Shown here: positions 1 to 9,061 of the stretch, one piece after another | Numbering within the stretch: the first letter of the stretch is position 1 | Layout: every line of letters starts with the position of its first letter | Source: Sediminicola sp. | GTDB lineage: Bacteria > Bacteroidota > Bacteroidia > Flavobacteriales > Flavobacteriaceae | Assembly (NCBI GenBank): GCA_024643325.1 | Contig: JAHEND010000014.1 | Span: forward strand, 1-50,971 | DNA length: 50,971 nucleotides | Reading direction: 5' to 3' | Made by a program: the position numbers and the translations under genes | Notes under the pieces: model-generated | The model's input: only the letters and a program-made list of their open reading frames with translations | Database searches by the model: none | Told to the model about the DNA's origin: nothing

Positions 1-11
1 GCCTTTTTTTG

Positions 12-47
12 AATCCCGAATACAGTAATGTGTTCGGGATTTTTTTT
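12..47 (+). terminator. Intrinsic terminator of a gene left of the window
   Basis: A 9-bp stem (AATCCCGAA at 12-20 with TTCGGGATT at 33-41) is followed directly by a T-run to 47. The T-run lies on the plus-strand side, so it would end a plus-strand gene that lies before the window. No part of that gene is visible. Confidence 0.75.
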
Positions 48-92
48 GTCCTATTCACAAGGGAACTTACTTATTATATCACCAGAAACCAC

Positions 93-120
93 AAAAAAAA
101 AGGGAACCCAATGGGTTCCC
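93..120 (-). terminator. Intrinsic terminator of gltBD
   Basis: A perfect 8-bp stem GGGAACCC (102-109) / GGGTTCCC (113-120) has a 3-nt loop. An A-run at 93-101 becomes a 9-nt U-run on the minus strand. It lies about 26 bp beyond the gltD stop codon and is the natural end of the gltB-gltD transcript. Confidence 0.9.
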
Positions 121-146
121 TAAAAAAGCAATTACTGATGGTCCAG

Positions 147-1613
147 TTAGATTCTCGGTAAATCGCCTTCGCCTTTTAATGGTAAGTTAGAGCTTCCCAT
201 GAGATAACTATCTATATGGTGTGCAGCTTGTCTTCCCTCTGCAATGGCCCAAACTATGAGTGATTGGCCCCTTCTTTGGTCACCAGCTGAAAAAACACCC
301 GTCACATTGGTTTTATAGTTTTCTTCAGTTGCAGCAACATTCGTTCTTTTATCCATTGCTACCCCTAACTGGTCTGCTACTGTATTCTCAGAGCCTGTAA
401 AGCCCATGGCTAACAAGACCATTTCTGCCTTCCATGTTTTCTCGGTTCCAGGCACTTCTACCAATTTTGAACGTTGTCCTGGAGTATGTTCCCAGTGTAC
501 TTCAATAGTTTTTAAACCTGTGAGGTTTCCATTCGCGTCTCCAACAAATTCTTTGGTATTAATACTAAAGAAACGCGATGCCCCTTCTTGGTGAGAGCTA
601 GTTGTCTTGAGTCGCATTGGAAAAAATGGCCAAGGCTGGTTTTCTGGTCGCTCTGAAGTCCCTTTAGGCATAATTTCAAAGTTAGACACGGTATTAGCCC
701 CTTGTCTAATAGAGGTTCCAATACAATCAGATCCTGTGTCTCCTCCACCAATTACAATGACATCTTTCCCTGTAGCTAAGAGGTCTTCATTCGCGTAAGT
801 CTCTTTTCCTACACGCTTGTTGTTTTGTTTTAAAAAGTCCATGGCTTGAACTACACCTTTTAGATTTGCTCCAGGGATATCTAATGTCCTTCTTATAGTA
901 GCTCCACCACTTAGAAGTACGGCGTCATAGGATTCTTTTAAAGTAGTTGCAGGAATATCCTTTCCTACTTCTATCCCTGTTTTAAAAATAATGCCTTCTT
1001 CTTCTAATATAGCTAGACGTCTGTCTATGACGTGTTTCTCCATTTTAAAATCTGGAATGCCATATCTAAGTAAGCCCCCTGGTTTAGTGTCTCTTTCGTA
1101 TACAGTGACTAAATGTCCCGCCCTATTTAATTGTTGAGCAGCAGCTAAACCTGCAGGCCCTGATCCAATTATTGCTACTGTTTTACCAGTTCTTGTGGCT
1201 GGTTTGTAAGGCACAACCCAGCCTTTTGCAAAGGCAGTTTCTGCAACGTTTTTTTCAATATTTTCTATGGTTACTGGATCTTCATTAATACCTAACACAC
1301 AGGCTTCTTCACAAGGAGCGGGACACAGTCTTCCCGTAAATTCAGGAAAGTTGTTAGTAGCGTGTAATATTTTAGCCGCCTTTTCCCATTTTCCTTTGTA
1401 AACGGCGTCATTGAAATCTGGAATCAGATTTCCTAGGGGGCAACCGCTATGGCAAAAGGGTATTCCGCAGTTCATGCATCTAGCACCCTGATCTTTAAGG
1501 TCTTTCTCTTCTAAAGGAACCGTAAATTCTTTATAATTCTTTACGCGCTCTTCCGGCTTTTCGTAAGATTCTACTTTTCTGTCGAATTCTAAAAATCCTG
1601 TTATCTTTCCCAT
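147..1613 (-). CDS. gltD: Glutamate synthase small subunit
   Basis: The 488-aa small subunit of NADPH-dependent GOGAT passes electrons from NAD(P)H through FAD and Fe-S clusters to the large subunit, which makes glutamate from glutamine and 2-oxoglutarate. The N-terminal cysteine sets CMNCGIPFCHSGC and CPAPCEEAC match the two [4Fe-4S] ligand groups of the family. A FAD dinucleotide fold follows (GSGPAGLAAA), then a second Rossmann motif for NAD(P)H (GGGDTGSDC). Length is normal for the family. The ATG lies 4 bp after the gltB stop codon, so the two genes form one operon on the minus strand, closed by the hairpin at 102-120. Confidence 0.96.
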   Translation of the reverse strand: MGKITGFLEFDRKVESYEKPEERVKNYKEFTVPLEEKDLKDQGARCMNCGIPFCHSGCPLGNLIPDFNDAVYKGKWEKAAKILHATNNFPEFTGRLCPAPCEEACVLGINEDPVTIENIEKNVAETAFAKGWVVPYKPATRTGKTVAIIGSGPAGLAAAQQLNRAGHLVTVYERDTKPGGLLRYGIPDFKMEKHVIDRRLAILEEEGIIFKTGIEVGKDIPATTLKESYDAVLLSGGATIRRTLDIPGANLKGVVQAMDFLKQNNKRVGKETYANEDLLATGKDVIVIGGGDTGSDCIGTSIRQGANTVSNFEIMPKGTSERPENQPWPFFPMRLKTTSSHQEGASRFFSINTKEFVGDANGNLTGLKTIEVHWEHTPGQRSKLVEVPGTEKTWKAEMVLLAMGFTGSENTVADQLGVAMDKRTNVAATEENYKTNVTGVFSAGDQRRGQSLIVWAIAEGRQAAHHIDSYLMGSSNLPLKGEGDLPRI

Positions 1614-1617
1614 AATA

Positions 1618-4600
1618 CTATAAAGTTTGCGCCGTTTCTTCTGCTATTCTTACTAGTGCGAGTCGGTATTCTTCTGGGAATACTTTAACGAAATGATCCA
1701 ATTCAGATTCCCATTGCTCTAAGATTTCTTGAGCTCTTGGACTTTGAGTGGCGTGGTAGTGATTTTCTATGAGTGTTTTTAAATGTTGGATATCTTCACT
1801 ATCATCAACGTCTAATAAATTTAAACCCTCTTCTTTACAAATAGATTTAAATGTTTTGTTAGGATCGTACACATAGGCAATTCCTCCACTCATACCGGCA
1901 CCAAAATTTCTACCCACAGCTCCTAGTATAACCGCTGTACCTCCTGTCATATATTCACAACCATGGTCGCCAATGCCCTCTACTACAGCTGTAGCTCCTG
2001 AGTTCCTGACGCAAAAGCGTTCTCCAGCTTTTCCGTTAATATAAGCTTCTCCTGAAGTAGCTCCATATAGGGTGACATTTCCTGTAATGACATTATCGTG
2101 AGGAACAATAGTAGCCTCTACGGGTACTTTCACGATCAGTTTTGCCCCTGAGAGCCCCTTTCCTAAATAGTCATTGGTATTTCCATATACCGTCATGGTT
2201 AGTCCTTTGGTGGCAAATGCACCAAAACTTTGTCCTGCTGCTCCAGTGAAATTTAATTTTAAGGTATTGTCAGGCATTCCTGCTGCACCATATTTTTTAG
2301 ATATCTCATTTGAGATAATGGCTCCAACAGCGCGATCTGTATTTTTTATTGGAAAATCCAAACTCATTTTCTCTTTTCTATACAATGCAGGGTGGGCTTT
2401 TTCTATAATGTCAAACTCTATAGAGTCTTCAATATGGTGCTCCTGCTTTGAGGTATTGTATAATTTTGTGCCTGGTATAACATCTACTTGATGTAAAATT
2501 GGACTTAGGTCAATACCGGCAGATTTATAATGGTCTAATACTTTTTTTCTGTCTAGTTTTTGTACCTGACCTACCATATCATCAATGGTTTTAAATCCTA
2601 GTTCTGCCATGATCTCTCTGAGTTCTTGCGCAATAAAGTACATAAAGTTCACCACGTGCTCTGGTTGTCCTTTGAATTTTTTTCTTAATTCTGGATTTTG
2701 TGTTGCAATACCTACTGGGCAGGTGTTTAGGTGGCAGGCTCGCATCATAATACATCCGGAGGCAACTAATGGAGCTGTTGCAAAGCCAAACTCTTCTGCG
2801 CCTAATAGACAAGCTATGGCTACATCTCTACCTGTTTTTAACTGTCCATCACATTCCAATCTAACCCTATTTCTAAGGTCATTCATAACAAGTGTTTGCT
2901 GTGCTTCTGCAATCCCTAATTCCCATGGAAGACCAGTGTGCTTTAATGATGTTAAAGGAGAAGCTCCTGTTCCACCGTCAAAACCTGAAATCAGTATAAC
3001 GTCGGCCTTGGCCTTAGAAACTCCAGCAGCGACCGTTCCAACACCTACTTCAGAGACCAGTTTTACGTTAATTCGGGCTTCTCTGTTGGCAGATTTTAAA
3101 TCAAATATAAGTTGAGATAGATCTTCTATAGAGTAAATGTCATGGTGTGGTGGTGGGGAGATTAAGCCCACATAAGGTGTTGAGTTTCTTGTTTTGGCTA
3201 TATCTGGATTGACCTTTGGGCCAGGTAATTGCCCCCCTTCTCCAGGTTTTGCTCCCTGGGCCATTTTAATTTGAATCTCTGCAGCATTGGTCAGGTAATT
3301 TGAGCTCACACCAAAACGTCCAGAGGCTACTTGTTTTATAGCGGAGTTCTTCCAATCTCCAGTTTGATTTTTGTAAAACCTTTCTGCGTCTTCTCCCCCT
3401 TCTCCAGAATTACTTTTCCCTCCAATCCTATTCATGGCAATGGCTAAGTTTTCATGGGCCTCTTTACTAATAGATCCATAAGACATAGCACCTGTTTTGA
3501 ATCTCTTTACAATGTTTGTCCACGGCTCTACTTCTTCGAGTGGAATAGGATCGTAATTAGAAAATTCCAATAAACCTCTAATGGTCATGAGGTCTCTAGC
3601 TTGATCATTGACTAATTGAGCATATTCTTTGTAAGTATTTGTCTCGTTATTTCTAACTGCTTTTTGAAGTTTAGCAATAGAAAGTGGGTTAAATAAGTGT
3701 TTTTCACCTTCTCTTCTCCATCTGTAATCTCCACCTATTTCTAGGTCTAATGAAGCATCTGGCTTGTTTTCTGAAAATGCCTTAGCATGTCTTTTACTCA
3801 GCTCTTTCTCAATTTCATGTAGGTCAATTCCTTGAATCCTAGAGGTGGTTCTTGGAAAGTATTTGTCTATTACATTGGTATTAATCCCTATACATTCAAA
3901 AAGTTGAGACCCTCTGTAAGAGTTTAAGGTAGACACCCCCATCTTGTTCATAACCTTTAAAATGCCTTTTCCTACTGCTTTGTTGTAGTTCTGTATGGCG
4001 GTTTCAAAAGTATATGCTGTAATCTCATTTTCTTTGAGTTGTTCAGCAATAATTTCATTGACCAAATAAGGGTTTATAGCACTGGCACCATATCCAAATA
4101 GCAAACAAAAATGATGTACTTCTCTGGGTTCTGCAGATTCAATAATAATACTTGCTTTAGATCTTTTACCCAAGCGCTGTAAGCCATTATTTACATAAGA
4201 ACAAGCGAGTAGGGCAGGGATGGCTGCTTTGTCTTTTGAGATATACCTGTCAGAAAGTATAATGATATTACTACCTTCTTCAATGGCTTTGCTAGCTTCT
4301 AAAAGCAAAGATTCAAGTCCCTCCTCTAATCCGTTATGCCCTCTTTCTAAGTTGTACAACATCTGTAAGGAGGTAACCTTGTAGTTCGGGTTAATATCGT
4401 AATTCTTAATCTTGTCTAAATCTTCTTTAGAAATAACAGGATTTTGAATTTTCAGTTTTCTACAGTGTTCTTGGGTTTGCTCAAATATGTTGTGGTCACT
4501 ACCAAGGGTAAGACTAATGTCTGTAATCATCTCTTCTCTAATCCCGTCAAGCGGGGGATTGGTGACTTGTGCAAAGAGTTGTTGGAAGTAATTGTACAAC

Positions 4601-6126
4601 AATTGTGGCCTTTGAGATAACACAGCTATAGGTGTATCTGTTCCCATAGAACCAATAGGCTCTTTGGCTGTTTCTGCCATAGGCATAACAATGGTGTCTA
4701 TATCTTCTAAAGTATAACCAAATGCTGCCTTTCTATGGGCAAGTGGTGCTTCTCCTATAAATAAAGGGCAGTCGTTATAAGGGATGTCTTTGAGATGAAC
4801 AAGGTTGTCTTTAACCCATTTTTCGTAAGGGTGTTTTTTAGCAATTTGTTCTTTAATTTCTTCATCGTTGATTATTCTTCCTGCAGACATGTCTACTAAG
4901 AACATTTTTCCAGGTTCTAAACGCCCATGATGTGCTAAATTTTTTGGTTCAATGTCTACTACCCCAGTTTCTGAAGACATAATCACATAACCGTCTTTTG
5001 TCACAGAATATCTAGAGGGCCTAAGACCGTTTCTATCTAAGACTGCACCAATATAATTTCCATCCGTAAAAGGAATGGATGCAGGTCCGTCCCAAGGTTC
5101 CATCATACAGGAATAATATTCATAAAAGGCTTTTTTAGCCGCAGTCATATTGTCGTTTTTTTCCCAAGCCTCAGGAACCAAGATCATCATGACCTCTGGA
5201 AGTGATCTTCCTGTCATTAAAAGTAGCTCTACGACCATGTCTAAGGTCGCTGAATCTGATTTATTGGGTAATATAATAGGAAGGATTGCTTTAATGTCCT
5301 CTCCAAAAAGATCACTCTTTAAAAGTTCTTCTCTGGAACGCATTCTGGCGACATTCCCCCTTAGTGTATTGATTTCCCCGTTGTGACACATATACCTGAA
5401 AGGCTGAGCTAAATCCCAAGTAGGGAATGTGTTAGTGGAAAATCGCTGATGCACCAGAGCAAGTCTTGTTACCACTCTAGTGTCCTGTAGGTCTTTAAAA
5501 TAGAGGCTAATGTCTTCTGGCATTAGCAAGCCTTTGAAAATAATAATAGTCGTGGAGAGGCTTGGCAGGTAGAAGAATCCTTGTTCAGATAACTTAGAGT
5601 TATATATGGTGTGTTCTGCTTTTTTTCTAGCAATAAATAACTTTCTGTTAAAGCTAGTTGTATCCTGTTCAGACTGTTCTTTTCCAATAAATATTTGGGA
5701 AATATACGGCATGGTTTCCATGGCAATTCTTCCAGGTACAGATTTATTGACAGGGACCTCTCTCCATCCTAAAAGTAACAGCCCTTGAGATTTTATCTCT
5801 TTCTCAAATTCCTTTATACAGAAATTTCTTTGGTTTTCTTTTTGAGGTAAAAACACATTAGCCACAGCGTATTGTCCTGGCTCAGGTAATTCAAATGAGC
5901 ACTCACTAACAAAAAAATCGTGGGGAATATCTATGAGAATTCCAGCACCATCTCCTGTCTTACCATCAGAACTCACTGCACCTCGGTGTTCTAGCTTTTC
6001 TAGAATCTCTAGTGCTTTGTGAATAATATCATTCGATTTTTTCCCTTCTAGACTACAAATAAATCCTGCGCCACAATTGTCATGTTCAAATTCTGGGGAA
6101 TACAGCCCCTGTTTTTTTAGCCTCAT
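1618..6126 (-). CDS. gltB: Glutamate synthase large subunit
   Basis: About 1502 aa from the chosen ATG. It has an N-terminal class II glutamine amidotransferase domain, a central domain, an FMN-binding synthase domain and a C-terminal beta-helix (GXGXG-type repeats near residues 1280-1420). The ATG at 6126 leaves a 17-residue propeptide before the catalytic Cys18 in HDNCGAGF, which is typical of the family because cleavage exposes the N-terminal nucleophile. A [3Fe-4S] cysteine set is visible in CIMMRACHLNTCPVG. A longer frame starting at TTG 6147 exists, but that codon lies inside the likely -7 promoter box (6145-6152), so it was not chosen. gltD follows 4 bp downstream. The product works in ammonium assimilation in the cytoplasm. 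Confidence 0.96.
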   Translation of the reverse strand: MRLKKQGLYSPEFEHDNCGAGFICSLEGKKSNDIIHKALEILEKLEHRGAVSSDGKTGDGAGILIDIPHDFFVSECSFELPEPGQYAVANVFLPQKENQRNFCIKEFEKEIKSQGLLLLGWREVPVNKSVPGRIAMETMPYISQIFIGKEQSEQDTTSFNRKLFIARKKAEHTIYNSKLSEQGFFYLPSLSTTIIIFKGLLMPEDISLYFKDLQDTRVVTRLALVHQRFSTNTFPTWDLAQPFRYMCHNGEINTLRGNVARMRSREELLKSDLFGEDIKAILPIILPNKSDSATLDMVVELLLMTGRSLPEVMMILVPEAWEKNDNMTAAKKAFYEYYSCMMEPWDGPASIPFTDGNYIGAVLDRNGLRPSRYSVTKDGYVIMSSETGVVDIEPKNLAHHGRLEPGKMFLVDMSAGRIINDEEIKEQIAKKHPYEKWVKDNLVHLKDIPYNDCPLFIGEAPLAHRKAAFGYTLEDIDTIVMPMAETAKEPIGSMGTDTPIAVLSQRPQLLYNYFQQLFAQVTNPPLDGIREEMITDISLTLGSDHNIFEQTQEHCRKLKIQNPVISKEDLDKIKNYDINPNYKVTSLQMLYNLERGHNGLEEGLESLLLEASKAIEEGSNIIILSDRYISKDKAAIPALLACSYVNNGLQRLGKRSKASIIIESAEPREVHHFCLLFGYGASAINPYLVNEIIAEQLKENEITAYTFETAIQNYNKAVGKGILKVMNKMGVSTLNSYRGSQLFECIGINTNVIDKYFPRTTSRIQGIDLHEIEKELSKRHAKAFSENKPDASLDLEIGGDYRWRREGEKHLFNPLSIAKLQKAVRNNETNTYKEYAQLVNDQARDLMTIRGLLEFSNYDPIPLEEVEPWTNIVKRFKTGAMSYGSISKEAHENLAIAMNRIGGKSNSGEGGEDAERFYKNQTGDWKNSAIKQVASGRFGVSSNYLTNAAEIQIKMAQGAKPGEGGQLPGPKVNPDIAKTRNSTPYVGLISPPPHHDIYSIEDLSQLIFDLKSANREARINVKLVSEVGVGTVAAGVSKAKADVILISGFDGGTGASPLTSLKHTGLPWELGIAEAQQTLVMNDLRNRVRLECDGQLKTGRDVAIACLLGAEEFGFATAPLVASGCIMMRACHLNTCPVGIATQNPELRKKFKGQPEHVVNFMYFIAQELREIMAELGFKTIDDMVGQVQKLDRKKVLDHYKSAGIDLSPILHQVDVIPGTKLYNTSKQEHHIEDSIEFDIIEKAHPALYRKEKMSLDFPIKNTDRAVGAIISNEISKKYGAAGMPDNTLKLNFTGAAGQSFGAFATKGLTMTVYGNTNDYLGKGLSGAKLIVKVPVEATIVPHDNVITGNVTLYGATSGEAYINGKAGERFCVRNSGATAVVEGIGDHGCEYMTGGTAVILGAVGRNFGAGMSGGIAYVYDPNKTFKSICKEEGLNLLDVDDSEDIQHLKTLIENHYHATQSPRAQEILEQWESELDHFVKVFPEEYRLALVRIAEETAQTL

Positions 6127-6129
6127 AAG

Positions 6130-6176
6130 TATTGGATGTTTACACAAAAATATCCAATATGTTGAATTTACAGCAA
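6130..6176 (-). promoter_or_regulatory. gltB promoter with inverted repeat around the -7 box
   Basis: On the minus strand, TATTTTTG (plus-strand 6152-6145) fits the Bacteroidetes -7 consensus TAnnTTTG. A TTG (6176-6174) lies 21 nt upstream as a -33 element. An inverted repeat ATTGGAT (6131-6137) / ATCCAAT (6152-6158) brackets the -7 box, with one or two further pairs outside it. A regulator bound there would cover the transcription start. The promoter match is sequence-based; the operator role is inference. Confidence 0.55.
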
Positions 6177-6287
6177 GGATGTGGTCATTTATAACAAAAA
6201 AGTTCAGTGTTTTTAAAAAAACATTGAAATAAATGTAATGTGATAATTTTGATTGCTTTTAAATGAGATATTAATAATAGCCTTTAT

Positions 6288-7430
6288 TTAGTTTTTTAAA
6301 ATAGCTCTAGATATTACCATTTGTTGTATTTCTGAAGTGCCTTCGTAAATTTGAGTAATCTTAGCGTCTCGCATAAGACGTTCAACATGATATTCTTTTA
6401 CAAAACCATTTCCACCAAAGACTTGAACGGCTTCTGTACTGACTTTCATAGCTACTTCTGAGGCGTATAGTTTAGCCATTGCACCAGAGAGATCATAATT
6501 CATACCTTGGTCTTTTTCCCAAGCCGCTTTGTAAACCAAATTCCTGGCTGCTTCAATTTTAGTGTGCATTTGCGCTAATTTAAAAGCAATGGCTTGGTGT
6601 TGGCTGATTGGTTTACCAAAAGCTTCCCTTTGTTTAGCGTAATTTAAAGCAAGCTCATATGCGCCAGCAGCTATACCGAGTGCTTGTGCTGCAATACCAA
6701 TTCTTCCTCCAGAGAGTGTTTTCATGGCAAAAGTAAATCCAAAGCCCTCTTCTCCAATCCTATTTTCTACAGGAACTTTTACGGCATTGAATTGAAGGGA
6801 ATGTGTATCACTACTGCGAATACCTAATTTATTTTCTTTTGGCCCTATTACAAAACCAGGACTGTCTTTTTCTACAATAAAAACGCTAATGCCTTTGTAA
6901 CCTTTTTTTGGGTCTGTTTGTGCTATGACCAAGTAGATACTTGCACTACTTCCATTGGTAATCCAATTTTTAGTTCCCGTAATTTCGTAGTAATCGCCTT
7001 TTTTTACAGCCATTGTTTTTTGAGAAGTGGCATCTGATCCTGCTTCAGGCTCAGATAGACAAAAAGCCCCTATTTTCTCTCCATTACAAAGGTTGGGTAA
7101 GTATTTTTCTTTTTGCTGGGAGCTTCCATATTTTTCTAAACCCCAACAAACCAGCGAGTTATTTACAGACATCACTACAGAAGCAGCAGCATCTATTTTT
7201 GAGAGCTCTTCCATGGCCAATACATAAGACAAAGTATCCAATCCACTTCCGCCATAAATAGGATTCACCATCATTCCCATGAATCCCAATTCAGCCAATT
7301 GTTTTATTTCTTGGGTGGGAAATGTTTGTGTTTCATCTCTTTCAAGAATGGTAGGAAGGAGTACTTGATTGGCAAAGTTTGAAGCGGCTTCTTTAATGAG
7401 TTTTTGCTCTTCATTCAATTCAAAATCCAT
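6288..7430 (-). CDS. Acyl-CoA dehydrogenase (short-chain/branched-chain type)
   Basis: A 380-aa FAD enzyme that makes the alpha-beta double bond in acyl-CoA during fatty-acid or branched-chain amino-acid breakdown, passing electrons to ETF. Visible family signatures are GAFCLSEPEAGSDA (FAD/substrate region), TGTKNWITNG, and the C-terminal RDAKITQIYEGTSEIQ, whose Glu is the usual catalytic base. Full length with an ATG start. It stands alone on the minus strand, between gltB downstream and divergent nhaD. The chain-length specificity cannot be read from sequence. A perfect palindrome overlaps its promoter, suggesting control by a dimeric repressor. Confidence 0.93.
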   Translation of the reverse strand: MDFELNEEQKLIKEAASNFANQVLLPTILERDETQTFPTQEIKQLAELGFMGMMVNPIYGGSGLDTLSYVLAMEELSKIDAAASVVMSVNNSLVCWGLEKYGSSQQKEKYLPNLCNGEKIGAFCLSEPEAGSDATSQKTMAVKKGDYYEITGTKNWITNGSSASIYLVIAQTDPKKGYKGISVFIVEKDSPGFVIGPKENKLGIRSSDTHSLQFNAVKVPVENRIGEEGFGFTFAMKTLSGGRIGIAAQALGIAAGAYELALNYAKQREAFGKPISQHQAIAFKLAQMHTKIEAARNLVYKAAWEKDQGMNYDLSGAMAKLYASEVAMKVSTEAVQVFGGNGFVKEYHVERLMRDAKITQIYEGTSEIQQMVISRAILKN

Positions 7431-7452
7431 AGAAATATATATTTAGTCTATT

Positions 7453-7460
7453 CAAATATA
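7453..7460 (-). promoter_or_regulatory. -7 promoter element of the acyl-CoA dehydrogenase gene
   Basis: The plus-strand CAAATATA reads TATATTTG on the minus strand, an exact TAnnTTTG match, 23 nt upstream of the ATG. The 38-bp palindrome (7459-7496) starts at its upstream edge and covers where the -33 element should be. Confidence 0.6.
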
Positions 7461-7496
7461 ATCAAATTTACTATGCATGCATAGTAAATTTGATTA
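7459..7496. repeat. Perfect 38-bp palindrome, probable operator
   Basis: Both halves are exact reverse complements with no spacer. The centre reads TACTATGCATGCATAGTA, and the symmetry extends to TAATCAAA at the left and TTTGATTA at the right. The next pair (7458/7497) does not match. It lies between divergent genes, so it is not a shared terminator. It overlaps the promoter of the acyl-CoA dehydrogenase and is more than 100 bp from the nhaD promoter. A TetR- or MarR-type dimer site is the simplest reading. Confidence 0.8.
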
Positions 7497-7600
7497 CAAT
7501 GATTTTATTCATTCTATTGGTTTTTAGGATTTAAATTATTCTAACTCGAATTATTTTTAAAGCAATCTGATAATAAATGATTTTTACTTACTCATTTTTT

Positions 7601-7608
7601 TATATTTG
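7601..7608 (+). promoter_or_regulatory. nhaD -7 promoter element
   Basis: TATATTTG is an exact TAnnTTTG match. Transcription would begin near 7615, leaving about 60 nt before the ATG at 7678. A TTG start at 7621 would sit almost at the transcript end, so the box argues for the ATG. Confidence 0.55.
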
Positions 7609-7677
7609 TTAGCGTAGATTTTGAAATTCATTTTTAGATCTTCATCAATTGAAAAATTCAAAAACACTTTATATTTT

Positions 7678-9012
7678 ATGGAAACTATTATCCTCATTGT
7701 ATTTATTGTAGGTTATCTAGCTATTACCTTAGAGCACAACCTTAAAATTGACAAACTTATACCAGCTTTGGCTATGATGGCTATTTTATGGGCGGTGATT
7801 GCTTTAACTCATATGAATGTTTTTGAGGTAGACACTGCCTTGCGTCAGCTAGTTCCTACTCATTTAGAGGAAATATTGCTGCATCACCTAGGAAAAACAG
7901 CAGAGATTTTAGTATTCCTTTTAGGGGCAATGACTATTGTGGAAATAATAGATTATTTTGATGGTTTTGCAACTATTAAAAGTTTTATAAAGTTTAAGAA
8001 AAAATCTAAATTACTTTGGCTGTTTTCCATCCTGGCATTTATTTTATCTGCGATCATTGACAACTTAACAGCTACAATTGTATTGATTACCATCCTTCAA
8101 AAAGTTATTAAGGATAAGGAAACGCGTATGTGGTTTGCAGGTATGGTGATTATTGCTGCAAACGCCGGAGGGGCTTGGTCTCCTATTGGAGATGTAACCA
8201 CAACCATGTTATGGATTGCCAACAAGGTTTCTGCTTTACAGTTGGTGGAACACGTTTTATTACCTTCTATTATTTGTATGGTTATCCCTACTTTAATCGC
8301 TACTCGTTTTAAAGCTTTTAAAGGAAATATAGATGCAGACCCTACAGAAGGAGATGAGCCTAAATCAAGATTTGGAGCTACCATGCTTTACTTGGGCTTA
8401 GCAGCCATTATTTTTGTGCCTTTCTTTAAAACCATTACACATTTGCCTCCATACGTGGGTATGATGCTTTCTTTGGCTGTTGTAGCTACTTTTGCCGAAA
8501 TATATTCTAGCTCAAAATTTTCTTTATCTGACGTAGACGGAAAGAGTGAGGCGGCTGGCCACCACAGTCCAGTGCACCACTCATTGTCTAAAATTGAGTT
8601 GCCGAGTATTTTATTCTTTTTAGGGATACTTTTGGCCGTTGCAGCTTTAGAATCTCTTGGAATGCTTTTCCACTTTGCAGAGGGTTTAAACGCAGCCATT
8701 CCTAATTCAGATGTGGTGGTATTGTTATTAGGTGCAGGTTCTGCAGTGATTGACAATGTGCCTTTAGTTGCGGCTAGTATTGGTATGTTCTCAGAAGGAT
8801 TAGACAATCCGTTATGGCACTTTATTGCTTACTCTGCAGGAACTGGGGGTAGTATGCTTATTATTGGTTCTGCTGCTGGTGTTGTAGCTATGGGAATGGA
8901 GAAAATAGATTTCTTCTGGTACTTTAAAAATATTGCTTGGTTGGCATTAATAGGCTTCTTAAGTGGTGGTTTAACGTTTATTTTATTGCGTGATTTTGTG
9001 TTGAACGCATAA
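7678..9012 (+). CDS. nhaD: NhaD-type Na+/H+ antiporter
   Basis: A 444-aa inner-membrane protein with about 12 hydrophobic segments. It resembles the NhaD family of the ion-transporter superfamily, which exchanges cytoplasmic Na+ (or Li+) for external H+. Supporting motifs are the start METIILIVFIVGYLAITLEH, the intramembrane stretch SAIIDNLTATIVLITIL, ANAGGAWSPIGDVTTTMLW, and the C-terminal AVIDNVPLVAASIGM, all with polar residues expected in the ion path. A 19-residue upstream extension from TTG 7621 is not hydrophobic in the family pattern and starts next to the likely transcription start, so the ATG was chosen. The ExbB gene follows 49 bp downstream. Confidence 0.88.
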   Translation: METIILIVFIVGYLAITLEHNLKIDKLIPALAMMAILWAVIALTHMNVFEVDTALRQLVPTHLEEILLHHLGKTAEILVFLLGAMTIVEIIDYFDGFATIKSFIKFKKKSKLLWLFSILAFILSAIIDNLTATIVLITILQKVIKDKETRMWFAGMVIIAANAGGAWSPIGDVTTTMLWIANKVSALQLVEHVLLPSIICMVIPTLIATRFKAFKGNIDADPTEGDEPKSRFGATMLYLGLAAIIFVPFFKTITHLPPYVGMMLSLAVVATFAEIYSSSKFSLSDVDGKSEAAGHHSPVHHSLSKIELPSILFFLGILLAVAALESLGMLFHFAEGLNAAIPNSDVVVLLLGAGSAVIDNVPLVAASIGMFSEGLDNPLWHFIAYSAGTGGSMLIIGSAAGVVAMGMEKIDFFWYFKNIAWLALIGFLSGGLTFILLRDFVLNA

Positions 9013-9061
9013 TTTATTGCATTTTCTTACGTTAGCTTATATATTAATTTGATTCTGTTTT

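Noticed and set aside
2585-3115. A 176-codon open frame on the plus strand inside gltB
   Set aside because: It lies antisense to the conserved FMN-binding core of GltB, has no recognisable motif and no promoter; it is a shadow of the real gene.
6127-6147. TTG start giving gltB seven extra residues
   Set aside because: The TTG is inside the likely -7 box, and the ATG at 6126 gives the usual short propeptide before the catalytic Cys.
7459-7496. The palindrome read as a transcription terminator
   Set aside because: The flanking genes diverge, there is no T-run on either side, and the stem has no loop.
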